This document shows positions 52,091 to 60,684 of a stretch of 64,000 bases of DNA, in pieces; within the stretch, counting starts at the first letter, position 1, and every line of letters begins with the position of its first letter. The DNA is taken from assembly GCA_036004365.1 (NCBI GenBank), contig DASYRN010000184.1, forward strand, positions 1 to 64,000. Reading direction: 5' to 3'. Source of the DNA: DP-36 sp036004365 (GTDB taxonomy: Bacteria > Desulfobacterota > Binatia > UBA9968). The position numbers and the translations under genes are program-made. The notes beneath the pieces are model-generated. The model was not told where the DNA came from and did not search any database. It saw only the letters and a list, made by a program, of their open reading frames with translations.

Positions 52091-52339
52091 GTGATAGATC
52101 TCAAATACTCTCTCGTTATCGAAGCGACAGAAGATCCGAGCTTCTTCGGATTCTACTCCCCTGATTTGGAAGGGTTTACAGGAATCGGCCATTCTGTGGA
52201 GGACTGTCTGTACAAAGCCAAGTGGGGTATCGAGGAGCACGTGGCGCTCCTGAAAGAGCAGGGATTGCCGGTCCCCAAGGAAAACCTGAACCCCCAGGTC
52301 ATCATCCAAAACCAAGAGCCGATGACGAGGACTGCTTAG
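52091..52339 (+). CDS. hicB: HicB-like antitoxin
   Basis: The 82-residue protein has the HicB core YSLVIEATEDPSFFGFYSPD-LEGFTGIGHSVEDCL-KAKWGIEEHVALLKE, a partial RNase H-like fold that neutralises HicA. It lacks a C-terminal DNA-binding domain, so autoregulation is not evident. The start is GTG with GGAGGAAATC upstream. Confidence 0.85.
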   Translation: MIDLKYSLVIEATEDPSFFGFYSPDLEGFTGIGHSVEDCLYKAKWGIEEHVALLKEQGLPVPKENLNPQVIIQNQEPMTRTA

Positions 52340-52483
52340 TCCTTCTTGTCATCCTTCCGTTTTCATCCTTCATCTTTGTTTTTCTGCCTTTCGCCTTTTT
52401 TTTGCCTTTTTACTTTTACCTTTCCTGTTGCCTAATGCCTTTTGCCTGTGACAGTATTTACGCAGCTTCTTTGGGAGGAACCC

Positions 52484-53716
52484 ATGTTGACGAAATCGTT
52501 TCTGCTCGCGCTCACCGCAGCTGTGCTGTGCTCGATCCCGCCCGCGCGCGGCCAGACGCCGCCGAACCTGCCCGACGGGCCCGGCAAGGAAGCCGTCGCG
52601 GCCTATTGCAGCGGCTGTCACGGGCTTTCCCGCGTCGTTTCGTCAGGCTACCCTCAGGCGTACTGGCACACCGCTATCAGGATGATGCTCAATTTTGAGG
52701 TCCCGATTCCGCCCGATCAGATCAACCTCGTCACCGATTATCTGGCCAAGAATTTTCCAGAAAAGCCTAAGCCCGTCGCCAACATCATCCCCGGGCCGGC
52801 GCGGATCGACATCAAGGAGTGGCAGGTGCCGATACCCGGCTCGCGCCCACACGACCCGCTCGCCACCCGGGACGGCGCCATCTGGTACACCGGGCAGATG
52901 ACCAACAGGCTCGGACGGGTCGATCCGAAGACCGGCCAGGTCAAGGAATATCCGCTCAAGACGCCGCTCACCGCGCCGCATGGGCTGGTCGAGGATAGGG
53001 ACGGCAATATCTGGTTCACGGGGAACCACATAGGGATCGTCGGCAAGCTCGATCCAAAGACGGGCGCCGTGACCGAATACAAGATGCCGGACCCGGACGC
53101 GAAGGACCCGCACTCACTCGCCTTCGATCAGAGCGGGATCCTGTTCTTTACGCTGCAGCAATCCAACATGATCGGACGGCTCGATCCGAAAACGGGTGAG
53201 ATCAAGCTCGTCACGTCGCCGACGCCGCGGTCGCGCCCTTATGGCATCATGGTCAATTCCAAGGGCGTGCCCCACGTTGTTCTCTTCGGCACCAACAAGA
53301 TCGCGCGCATTGACCCGAAGACGATGGAGATAAAGGAATATGCGCTGCCGGACGCGGGCGCGCGTCCGCGCCGCATGGCCTACGACGGCAACGACGTCAT
53401 CTATTACACGGACTACCCGCGGGGCTATCTGGGTCGGCTCGATCCGCAGACCGGCAAGGTCGCCGAATGGCAGTCGCCCGGCGGGCCGAAGTCGGAGCCC
53501 TACGGCATCGTGTTCGCGAAGGGCGCGATCTGGTACAGCGAATCCGGGACCAAGCCGAACACGGTCGTGCGGTTCGACCCGAAGACGGAGAAGTTCCAGA
53601 CCTGGACGATCCCGTCTGGCGGCTACATCGTGCGCAAGATGGACGTCACGCCCGACGGCAACCCGGTGCTGGCCACCAGCACGGTGAATGGCGTCGGTCT
53701 CGTCGAGGTTAAGTGA
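52484..53716 (+). CDS. secreted c-type heme and Vgb-like beta-propeller protein
   Basis: The 410-residue protein has a Sec signal (residues 1-24), then a short heme domain with YCSGCHGLS (CxxCH at about 42-46), and from about residue 105 a seven-bladed propeller of Vgb/NHL type with repeats DPKTGxVxEYxL and PHGLVEDRDGNIWFTG. Homologous lyases (virginiamycin B lyase) open cyclic depsipeptides, but a heme fusion suggests a periplasmic redox enzyme. GGGAGG precedes the start; an in-frame ATG 42 bases earlier exists. Confidence 0.82.
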   Translation: MLTKSFLLALTAAVLCSIPPARGQTPPNLPDGPGKEAVAAYCSGCHGLSRVVSSGYPQAYWHTAIRMMLNFEVPIPPDQINLVTDYLAKNFPEKPKPVANIIPGPARIDIKEWQVPIPGSRPHDPLATRDGAIWYTGQMTNRLGRVDPKTGQVKEYPLKTPLTAPHGLVEDRDGNIWFTGNHIGIVGKLDPKTGAVTEYKMPDPDAKDPHSLAFDQSGILFFTLQQSNMIGRLDPKTGEIKLVTSPTPRSRPYGIMVNSKGVPHVVLFGTNKIARIDPKTMEIKEYALPDAGARPRRMAYDGNDVIYYTDYPRGYLGRLDPQTGKVAEWQSPGGPKSEPYGIVFAKGAIWYSESGTKPNTVVRFDPKTEKFQTWTIPSGGYIVRKMDVTPDGNPVLATSTVNGVGLVEVK

Positions 53717-53878
53717 TCGTAGGGAAATTGAGGGCAGAATAGAGAAAGTTTTAACGGGCCTGTAGTCTCTTCCAGATTGCATCCTTCCTCCCTTTCCCTA
53801 TCGCCTGTTTCAGCCTGAGGCTGATCCGCTAATCCTTGTCGCGGAGCCTTCTTCATTCATCCTTCATCCTTATCTTTC

Positions 53879-53906
53879 TTGACGCCCCAATTTCCGCGAG
53901 TAAAAT
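53879..53906 (+). promoter_or_regulatory. portable promoter motif P2 before the response regulator-cyclase
   Basis: TTGACG (53879-53884), spacer CCCCAATTTCCGCGAG, TAAAAT (53901-53906). The gene's ATG is only nine bases after the -10 box, so the mRNA would be leaderless or nearly so. Confidence 0.65.
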
Positions 53907-53915
53907 AAGCGGCCC

Positions 53916-55031
53916 ATGCCCGATCAAGCCAAAATTCTCGTTGTTGACGACGCGGCCGACATCGTGGAGGTCCTAGCTGATCTCCTTGAAGCCAAGGGTT
54001 ACACGGTCTGCACCGCCGCCACCGGTCCGGAGGCGCTCGCACAAATCGAACGCGAGCAACCGGACCTGGTGCTACTCGATGTCATGATGCCGGACATGAC
54101 GGGCTATGAAGTCTGCAGGAAGATCCGCGAGAATCCCGCGACGATGTTCCTGCCGGTGGTCATGCTCACCGGCATGGACGCGAATGTGGAACGGATCAAC
54201 GGTATCGAAGCCGGCGCCGATGATTTCCTGAGCAAGCCGCCAAGCCACCCGGAACTGCTCGCACGCGTTCGCTCGCTGATCCGGATCAAACAGCTTCACG
54301 ATACGGTCCAAGCGCAGATGGGCCAACTTTCACAATGGAACAAAACGCTCGAGACACGCGTGCAAGAACAGGTCGCGCAGCTCGAGCGGCTCGAGCGGCT
54401 GAAGCGTTTTTTCTCCCCTCACCTCGCCGAACTCATCGTCACGGGTGGCGCCGAGGACCCCCTTAAGAGCCACCGTCGCCAGATCAGCGTCGTATACATC
54501 GATCTTCGGGGATTCACAGCTTTTGCGGAAACCAACGAGCCGGAAGAGGTCATGGACGTGCTTTGGGAATACCATGCGGAGTTGGGTCCGCTGATCCTGA
54601 AGCACGAAGGAACCCTGGAACGATTCACCGGCGACGGCATGATGGTGTTCTTCAACGACCCCGTACTCGTGCCGGATTCGGAAGAGCGGGCCGTCCGCAT
54701 GGCCGTCGCGATGCGCGACCGCGTCGCCACGCTACAGACCAAATGGGGCAACCGCGGCTATACGCTGGGTTTAGGAGCTGGGATCACCGCCGGGTATGCG
54801 ACCATCGGCGGAATCGGTTTCGAAGGTCGGCGGGACTACGCGGCCATCGGTACGGTCCCGAACTTGGCAGCCCGGCTCTGTGATCAAGCTCGTCCAGGCC
54901 AGATCCTGATATCGCAGCGGCTCTACAGCGCCGTTGAGTCGCTCGTAGACGCCGAATCGGTCGGAGAACTGTCGTTCAAGGGACTCCACCGGCCGCTGCA
55001 GACATACAACATCCTCCGGCTTAGAGCGTAG
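53916..55031 (+). CDS. response regulator with class III adenylate/guanylate cyclase output
   Basis: The 371-residue protein has a receiver domain (about 1-122: ILVVDDAADIVEV, phospho-acceptor Asp in VLLDVMMPDM, Lys in DDFLSKP), a coiled-coil linker (about 130-160, RVQEQVAQLERLERLKRFF) and a class III cyclase domain from about 185 (VYIDLRGFTAFAET, FTGDGMMVFF, DYAAIGTVPNLAARLCDQA). Phosphorylation probably controls cyclic-nucleotide synthesis. No ribosome site is visible; the promoter suggests leaderless translation. Confidence 0.9.
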   Translation: MPDQAKILVVDDAADIVEVLADLLEAKGYTVCTAATGPEALAQIEREQPDLVLLDVMMPDMTGYEVCRKIRENPATMFLPVVMLTGMDANVERINGIEAGADDFLSKPPSHPELLARVRSLIRIKQLHDTVQAQMGQLSQWNKTLETRVQEQVAQLERLERLKRFFSPHLAELIVTGGAEDPLKSHRRQISVVYIDLRGFTAFAETNEPEEVMDVLWEYHAELGPLILKHEGTLERFTGDGMMVFFNDPVLVPDSEERAVRMAVAMRDRVATLQTKWGNRGYTLGLGAGITAGYATIGGIGFEGRRDYAAIGTVPNLAARLCDQARPGQILISQRLYSAVESLVDAESVGELSFKGLHRPLQTYNILRLRA

Positions 55032-55041
55032 CAAGCGGCGA

Positions 55042-56439
55042 TCATTTGGCACCGAGAAAGTCGCGCACGTTGGCTTCATCGTGCAGCCGCCAGATCCGGA
55101 CGATCGCTTTTTTCATTTCGCCGGAGGACGCGCCGTTGGCATAGGCGGCGAGCCGCAGCGCCTTTTCCTCCAGCTCTTCCCGTGTCAGCGCGTTGTCGGG
55201 ATCGCCTTTGGGTGAAGTCACGCGTTTTTCGAGTTGCCGTCCGTCGTGGGTCTGAACCGTCACCCGTCCCATCCAGCGCCTGGGATAGGCGCGGTCAATC
55301 TCCGGGTCGAGCACCATCTTCACCTTGTCGTGGAAGCTACGCAGCTTCGGGTTGCGCAGCGCCTCGTCACTGAAATCAGCAAGTCCCGCCCGGCCGTAAT
55401 TTGCGATGAGTGCTAGCACGAAGCCCATTGAAAACTTCGACTGGTGGATGGTCTGCGGATCGATGATCGGACCGAGCAGATCGATCGCGGCCTGATGCAC
55501 ATGTGCACTTACAGCCGCAATATCTTCGGCCTTGAGCTTGTGCTCGCGTATCAGCTCCAGCAGCGAATCCGCAGCCGGATGCGTGTGACGGCACGAGGCG
55601 TGATACTTGAATGAAGTTTCCGGCAAAGCCCAGCGCGACCCAAGCCCGTCGGTCAGTTTGCGCGGATCGGCATCGGAGGACATGGCCGCCGCCACGCCTT
55701 GCTCGCCTTCGAGGATGCGCCGTGCGCCGGTGAAGCCGTCGCGCGCGACGTAAGCCGCGAGCAACCCGTCGGCGGCGGCTTTTCCGGTGTGCAACTGCTT
55801 TGAGTCGGCAGCGTCGCGCAGGAATTGCCAAAGTCCGGCTGCCTGCGTGCCCGCCGAACCCAATGCATGCTGCAAACGCGAGGCATCGAGATTGAGGAGG
55901 CGAGCAACACCCGCGGCGGCCGCAAGCGTGCCGGCCGTGCCGGTGGTATGAAAAACCTTGTAGTGCGAGCGGCCCAGAAACTCACCAATGCGAATGCCCG
56001 CTTCATATCCGGCCACGGCTGCCGCCATGAATTCCTTACCCGAGGCGCCGGTTTCCTGCGCTGCAGCCAGCACCGCAGAGAAAACAACTGCACCGGGATG
56101 CAGCACCGCCCCGTTGTGGACGTCGTCCTGCTCCACCACATGCGACGCTGCGCCGTTCACGAGCGCAGCGAATAGCGACGACGTGCGTTTGCGCGATGTC
56201 AGGACTTCGGCCGGCCCGCTTGCCGGTCCCATCTGTGCGGCAAATTTTTCCAGCACCCTCACCGGGCGCGCGCCTTTTCCGGCGAGCGCCGAAGCAAACC
56301 AGTCGAGAAAGAGTTCCTCGGTGCGCGCTATGACCTCTTGCGGCAGATCCTCATAGTGGATCTCGGCAAGGAATTCCGACAGCGCTTGGGTCGGTGGCAC
56401 GGTAGCCTGCTGTTTCTTTGCAGTGACCGGGAGATCCAC
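55042..56439 (-). CDS. MmgE/PrpD family protein
   Basis: The 465-residue protein has the PrpD/MmgE fold markers LFLDWFASALAGKGARPV, NGAASHVVEQDDVHNGAVLHPGAVVFSAVLA (active-site segment) and KYHASCRHTHPAADSLLELI. Members dehydrate or isomerise 2-methylcitrate- or aconitate-like tricarboxylic acids. GTG is chosen because TTGGAGG lies six bases upstream. It is the downstream partner of the CoA-transferase gene on the same strand. Confidence 0.87.
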   Translation of the reverse strand: MDLPVTAKKQQATVPPTQALSEFLAEIHYEDLPQEVIARTEELFLDWFASALAGKGARPVRVLEKFAAQMGPASGPAEVLTSRKRTSSLFAALVNGAASHVVEQDDVHNGAVLHPGAVVFSAVLAAAQETGASGKEFMAAAVAGYEAGIRIGEFLGRSHYKVFHTTGTAGTLAAAAGVARLLNLDASRLQHALGSAGTQAAGLWQFLRDAADSKQLHTGKAAADGLLAAYVARDGFTGARRILEGEQGVAAAMSSDADPRKLTDGLGSRWALPETSFKYHASCRHTHPAADSLLELIREHKLKAEDIAAVSAHVHQAAIDLLGPIIDPQTIHQSKFSMGFVLALIANYGRAGLADFSDEALRNPKLRSFHDKVKMVLDPEIDRAYPRRWMGRVTVQTHDGRQLEKRVTSPKGDPDNALTREELEEKALRLAAYANGASSGEMKKAIVRIWRLHDEANVRDFLGAK

Positions 56440-56473
56440 GTTTTCCTCCAAACGATTCTGCCGCTGATGCAAC

Positions 56474-57652
56474 TTACACTACGCCTGCCTCCCGCAGCGC
56501 AGCAATATCCCGGCTATTGTAACCTAACTCGGCTAGGATGCTCTGGGTATGCTCTCCCAACGCGGGCACCGCGTCAATGCGCGCCTCGAAATCTGGCATC
56601 GTCACCGGCGGCAGCAGCATCGCCAAGGGCCCGGCCGGCGAGTCCATCTCGCGCCAACGGTTGCGGGCTTTTAGTTGCGGATGCTCCCACACTTCGTCCG
56701 GCGTGTTCATGCGCGCATTGGCGATACCTGAGGCATCAAGACGCTCGATCAACTGTTCGGCAGTAAGCGTCGCAAAGACTTTGGTGATCAGCGCATTAAT
56801 CTCGGCCCGCTTGGCGGCGCGCTTCGAGTTCGAATCGTAGCGCGGGTCTTGCGCGAGTTTGGGCTGCAGTAGCACTTTCTCGCAGAACACTGCCCATTCG
56901 CGTTCGTTCTGCAACCCGAGCATTACACTCTTGCCGTCGACGGTTTGATAACGGCCATACGGGACGATCGTCGCGTGGTCGGGACCGGTGCGGGCCGGTG
57001 CCTTGCCGCCGAAATGAGTGTAATAAAGCGGGTAACCCATCCACTCGGCCAGCGCCTCGAACATTGTAACCTCAATGCGCGTGCCTTTGCCCGATTTCTC
57101 GCGCTGGTAAAGCGCCGTGAGAATGCCGGAATAGGCGTACATGCCGGTCGCGATGTCGGCGATGGAAATGCCGACTTTGCTCGGGGTGTCGGCGGTTCCG
57201 GTTACCGACAGGACGCCACTCTCGCTTTGCACCAGCAGATCGTAGGCCTTTTTCGTCGCGTACGGCCCGGCATCCCCGTAGCCCGACAGGTCGCAAACGA
57301 TGACCCTAGGATATTTCGCCAGCAGGGATTCGGCGCTGAGCCCGAGCCGTCGCGCCGCCCCAGGCGCGAGATTCTGGATCACCACGTCCGCACGCTCAAG
57401 TAGCCGTTCGAGGATTTGCATGGCACGCGGGTGCTTGAGATCCAGCGTAAGGCTTTCCTTGGAGCGGTTGAGCCACACGAAATGCGAGGACATGCCCTTG
57501 ACCGTCTTATCGTAGTCGCGCGCGAAATCGCCGACATTGGGCCGCTCGATCTTGATCACGCGCGCGCCGAGGTCCGCAAGCTGGCGGGTGGCGAACGGCG
57601 CCGCAACTGCATGCTCGAACGCAATTACTGTGATGCCATCGAGGGGTCGCAT
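56474..57652 (-). CDS. CaiB/BaiF family III CoA-transferase
   Basis: The 392-residue protein has the family start RPLDGITVIAFEHAVAAPFATRQLADLGARVIKIERP, the catalytic Asp in SIADIATGMYAYSGILTALY (about 168), and the C-terminal linker. It moves CoA between organic acids. With the PrpD-like gene 35 bases downstream it likely handles a branched dicarboxylate or tricarboxylate; the substrate is unknown. Confidence 0.9.
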   Translation of the reverse strand: MRPLDGITVIAFEHAVAAPFATRQLADLGARVIKIERPNVGDFARDYDKTVKGMSSHFVWLNRSKESLTLDLKHPRAMQILERLLERADVVIQNLAPGAARRLGLSAESLLAKYPRVIVCDLSGYGDAGPYATKKAYDLLVQSESGVLSVTGTADTPSKVGISIADIATGMYAYSGILTALYQREKSGKGTRIEVTMFEALAEWMGYPLYYTHFGGKAPARTGPDHATIVPYGRYQTVDGKSVMLGLQNEREWAVFCEKVLLQPKLAQDPRYDSNSKRAAKRAEINALITKVFATLTAEQLIERLDASGIANARMNTPDEVWEHPQLKARNRWREMDSPAGPLAMLLPPVTMPDFEARIDAVPALGEHTQSILAELGYNSRDIAALREAGVV

Positions 57653-57809
57653 GTCAGCCGCCGTGAAAAAGAATCCTCATGGTATAACGGGAGGAAAGGA
57701 GGACTCAAGATGCGAGGGAGGCGGTTCAGTGATCGGGGTGGGTCGTCCAGAGCGGGTTTGGCTCTGCAGCGAAATGGCTCCTTACGGCAGAATAAGTCAG
57801 CGATTAGAT

Positions 57810-57853
57810 CCGCTGAGATCCAGATCGGGCCCAGACCCCTACGTGGTCTGTGA
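57810..57853 (-). pseudogene. 3'-end fragment of an EEP-family gene
   Basis: On the minus strand this reads DHVGVWARSGSQRI and a stop, matching the C-terminus PSDHVGVWADLDLGS of the EEP gene 6.9 kb upstream. The nucleotides CCCAGACCCCTACGTGGTCT are identical to about 50957-50976. No further EEP sequence is present, so it is a remnant or a transferred fragment. Confidence 0.65.
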
Positions 57854-57943
57854 TCGTCGTCTTGCCTCTTGCCTGTTTGTTTTGCTTTCCTATTGCCTAT
57901 TGCCTATTGCCTACTGCCTATTGGCTGTTGCCTGTTTTTTCAT

Positions 57944-58070
57944 TTGACGCTCCAATTTCCGCGAGTAGAATCAGCGGTGAATTGGCTCCACGACTGGGTC
58001 GGCCCGATCCGGTCACATCTTTGATTCTGCATCACAACCCGGACTGGCTTTCCGCAGCCCGGCTTTTCTT
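57944..58070 (+). ncRNA. promoter-body-terminator unit R2a (candidate small RNA)
   Basis: Portable promoter P3 (TTGACG 57944-57949, 16-bp spacer, TAGAAT 57966-57971) is followed by a body with CGATCCGGTCACATCTTTGAT (to about 58025) and a hairpin CCCGGACTGGCTTTCCGCAGCCCGG with TTTTCTT. The predicted RNA is about 90 nt. The body and hairpin recur at 59.4 and 61.8 kb. The GGGTC-GGCCCGATCC part resembles a tRNA T-arm, so it could be a tRNA remnant. Confidence 0.45.
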
Positions 58071-58159
58071 AACGCTAGTGCAGCAGGCAGAAAACTCAAG
58101 ATTCAAGAACTTGACCCCGATGTTACCCATATGACCGCAATGTTATCCACATTTTTTGT

Positions 58160-58187
58160 TTGACGCTGAGATCTTCCCGAGTACAAT
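58160..58187 (+). promoter_or_regulatory. portable promoter motif P4 before the DNA methylase
   Basis: TTGACG (58160-58165), spacer CTGAGATCTTCCCGAG, TACAAT (58182-58187). The methylase ATG lies 34 bases downstream. Confidence 0.6.
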
Positions 58188-58220
58188 AGCCGACTAACTA
58201 GCTCGGTTGGTACGAACGCG

Positions 58221-59319
58221 ATGGCCAGTGAAGAACTACAGATGCGGCCGATTCAGACGGGGATTAACGTAATTCAGAAGACCGACACCCCAATCCATGA
58301 TTGGTATCGCTTCGTTCTTTCTTATCCACCTCACTTGGTGCGCCGGTATATTGAACGGTTTGGACTTCGTAGGACGGATTTACTGTGTGACCCATTTTGT
58401 GGAACGGGCACAACCTTGGTAGAGGCAAAGAAGAGTGGCGTTCCCAGCGTCGGGTGCGATGCACATCCTTTTGCCGTTTTGGTGTCCGCTGTGAAAACGA
58501 ACTGGTCATTAGACGTTCATCTTCTGTCTTCTCTGCTACATCGAATCGTAACCGGTGCTGAAGAGAGAATGATTCAACACAGTTTTGCCTCCACTTTCGT
58601 TTTACACAATGATGGTGAGAGAAAGGGAGAGCGCACCAAGGACCGGATATTGCCTGAGCGAAGATGAAGACAAACTGTTGCCGACCGGATTCTTAAGCGA
58701 GCGCCCGCAACAGCGCCTGTTGATTCTGCGTGATGAAATCGAAGAACTAACGACGGACCAGCCGGGGGAAATTCGCGACTTCTTCTTCCTCGCGTTGGCC
58801 CATGTGGTTGCCAACGGGGCGGGAAATTTTGCATTCGGACCGGAAATTTATCGCACGAAAGCCAAGACTGATTACGATGTTCTTAAACACTTCGGGCAGC
58901 ATACTAGTCTGATGATTTCGGAGATGGAGCATGCCAAGATTAACGGGAATGACAAAGTGGCGGCGCAGGTTTTTCTAGATGATGCGCGACGCCTTGATCA
59001 CATTCCGTCAGGCCTCGCGGGCGTGATCACTTCTCCACCATACCCGAACGAAAAAGATTACACTCGCACCACTCGTGTCGAATCACTTTTGCTTCGGCTT
59101 GTGAAGAATCGAGAGCAGCTTCGGTTTATTAAAGAGTCGCTCCTACGCTCCAACACCCGGAACGGGGAAAGATTGGGGGTCGGGCCTGAGTTATTGACTT
59201 ATTCTTCTCGCCGATTCGATTGCACTTGCGACGGCGGTCCAAAGCCGTTTGCCAACCGAACCAGCTCAAACTTTGAGACGACAAGAAAGGGGCGCTGGGG
59301 TCTGGCTTTCAAATCTTGA
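58221..59319 (+). pseudogene. DNA methyltransferase (N4/N6 adenine-cytosine type), frameshifted
   Basis: The first frame (58221 to about 58630) has PIHDWYRFVLSYPPHLV and the SAM-binding motif I DPFCGTGTTLVEAKKSG. A second frame (to 59319) has the catalytic motif IV ITSPPYPNEKDYTR. Motif I precedes motif IV. The frames overlap around 58600-58660, where one shift occurred. The last ~40 codons of the second frame (TYSSRRFDCTCDGGPKP) are unlike a methylase end, so a further change is likely. No restriction gene is adjacent. Confidence 0.72.
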
Positions 59320-59395
59320 CAATCTTTTCTGAACCGCAAGCGGCAACGAATCTAAAATTCAGAGAGCTCGGGGCTTCCTACTCCAGGCATTTTGC

Positions 59396-59520
59396 TTGAC
59401 AGCCATAATAAACATGCCCTATATACGCGACACTAACTTAGGCTGGGTTCCTCGATCCGGTCACATCTTTGATCCCACGCCATCGTCCGGAGTGGGTCTC
59501 CCAACCGGACATTGTTTTTA
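59396..59520 (+). ncRNA. promoter-body-terminator unit R2b (candidate small RNA)
   Basis: TTGACA (59396-59401)-N17-CTATAT (59419-59424) precedes a body with CTGGGTTCCTCGATCCGGTC and CACATCTTTGATCCCACGCC, then a hairpin TCCGGAGTGGGTCTCCCAACCGGA and T-rich tail. It ends 30 bases before the first of three TctC-like genes. Confidence 0.45.
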
Positions 59521-59549
59521 TTTCAGAGGCATGATCAAAGGAGGGGCCA

Positions 59550-60578
59550 ATGAGAAGAGTAATGTTAGCCCTTTTGATCCTTCTACTGCTGAGCTCTACT
59601 CCTCACGCTCAAGCCCCATTCTATGCGGGCAAAACCGTCAGGGTTGTTATTGGGTACACCCCAGGAGGAACCAATGACCTATGGGCGCGCGCCATCGCGC
59701 AGTACATGGGCAAATACATTCCTGGAAACCCAACCTTTATCGTTCAGAACATGCCCGGGGCGGGCTCCTTGGTTGCCGCTAACCATGTCTATAGCGTGGC
59801 AAAGCCTGATGGTTTGACTCTTGGATTGATTGCTCCGGCCCTCTACTTCAATCAGCTTGTGGGACAAAAAGAGGTTCAGTTCGATTGGTCTAAGTTTGCT
59901 TGGATCGGTACACCTGAGCGGGGCGATGAGATGCTATCGATGCGGTCAGACACCGGCCACAAGAGCCTCGATGATGTTCGCAAGGCTTCCGAGCCGCCCA
60001 GATGCGGAGCCACCGGGCCCGGCACATCCGGTCATTATTTTCCTAAACTTCTGGAAGAGGCCCTCGGCCTCAAATTCAACCTTGTGCTCGGATACCCGGG
60101 CGCGTCAGAAGTCGATCTGGCAATCGAGAAAGGGGAGGTGCAATGTCGCGCCGGTACAGTCTCAGCTTTTTTTGGTCGTGAGCCTGGGCGAATCTGGGCT
60201 AAGACAGGGTTTGTTCGGATAATCGTTCAGGGAGGGTCAAAGCGCGATGAAAGGCTACCTGAGGTCCCGACGGTCTATGAGCTGATGGAAAAACAAAGGA
60301 CACCCGAGGCAATCAAGCGCTTGGCCAGAGTACTTCTCTCTCCTGCCGATATCGGACGCCCAATCGTGGGCACCCCAGGCATCCCTGCAGACCAGGTCAA
60401 GATTCTGCGCGTGGCCTTCATGAAGGCGCTTAGCGACGCTGAGCTTTTGGCGGAAGCCAAGAAGAGAGGATGGGAAGCAAGGCCAATGAGCGGCGAAGAG
60501 CTAGAAGCAATAGCAAAAGAGGTGATCGCTCAACCTGCGGAGGTCATTGAAAGGCTGAAGGCAATTCTAAAAGGTTAA
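59550..60578 (+). CDS. TctC-like (Bug family) periplasmic receptor, paralogue 1
   Basis: The 342-residue protein has a Sec signal (residues 1-20, ending HAQA) and KTVRVVIGYTPGGTNDLWAR, VQNMPGAGSLVAANHVY and AKPDGLTLGLI, the ligand-binding layout of tripartite tricarboxylate receptors. Unlike classical TctC it carries a distinct middle part (RCGATGPGTSGHYFPKLLEE) shared with its two neighbours. AAAGGAGG precedes the ATG. No membrane subunits are adjacent. Confidence 0.87.
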   Translation: MRRVMLALLILLLLSSTPHAQAPFYAGKTVRVVIGYTPGGTNDLWARAIAQYMGKYIPGNPTFIVQNMPGAGSLVAANHVYSVAKPDGLTLGLIAPALYFNQLVGQKEVQFDWSKFAWIGTPERGDEMLSMRSDTGHKSLDDVRKASEPPRCGATGPGTSGHYFPKLLEEALGLKFNLVLGYPGASEVDLAIEKGEVQCRAGTVSAFFGREPGRIWAKTGFVRIIVQGGSKRDERLPEVPTVYELMEKQRTPEAIKRLARVLLSPADIGRPIVGTPGIPADQVKILRVAFMKALSDAELLAEAKKRGWEARPMSGEELEAIAKEVIAQPAEVIERLKAILKG

Positions 60579-60684
60579 TAGAGGCTTTGATCGACTTCGC
60601 GTTAGACTTGCCAAATGGGAGAACAGGAGGGCGCCGGATTTAGTGGCAATCGTATCTGGCGCAGTTAGCAGAAAGGAGAGTGCT

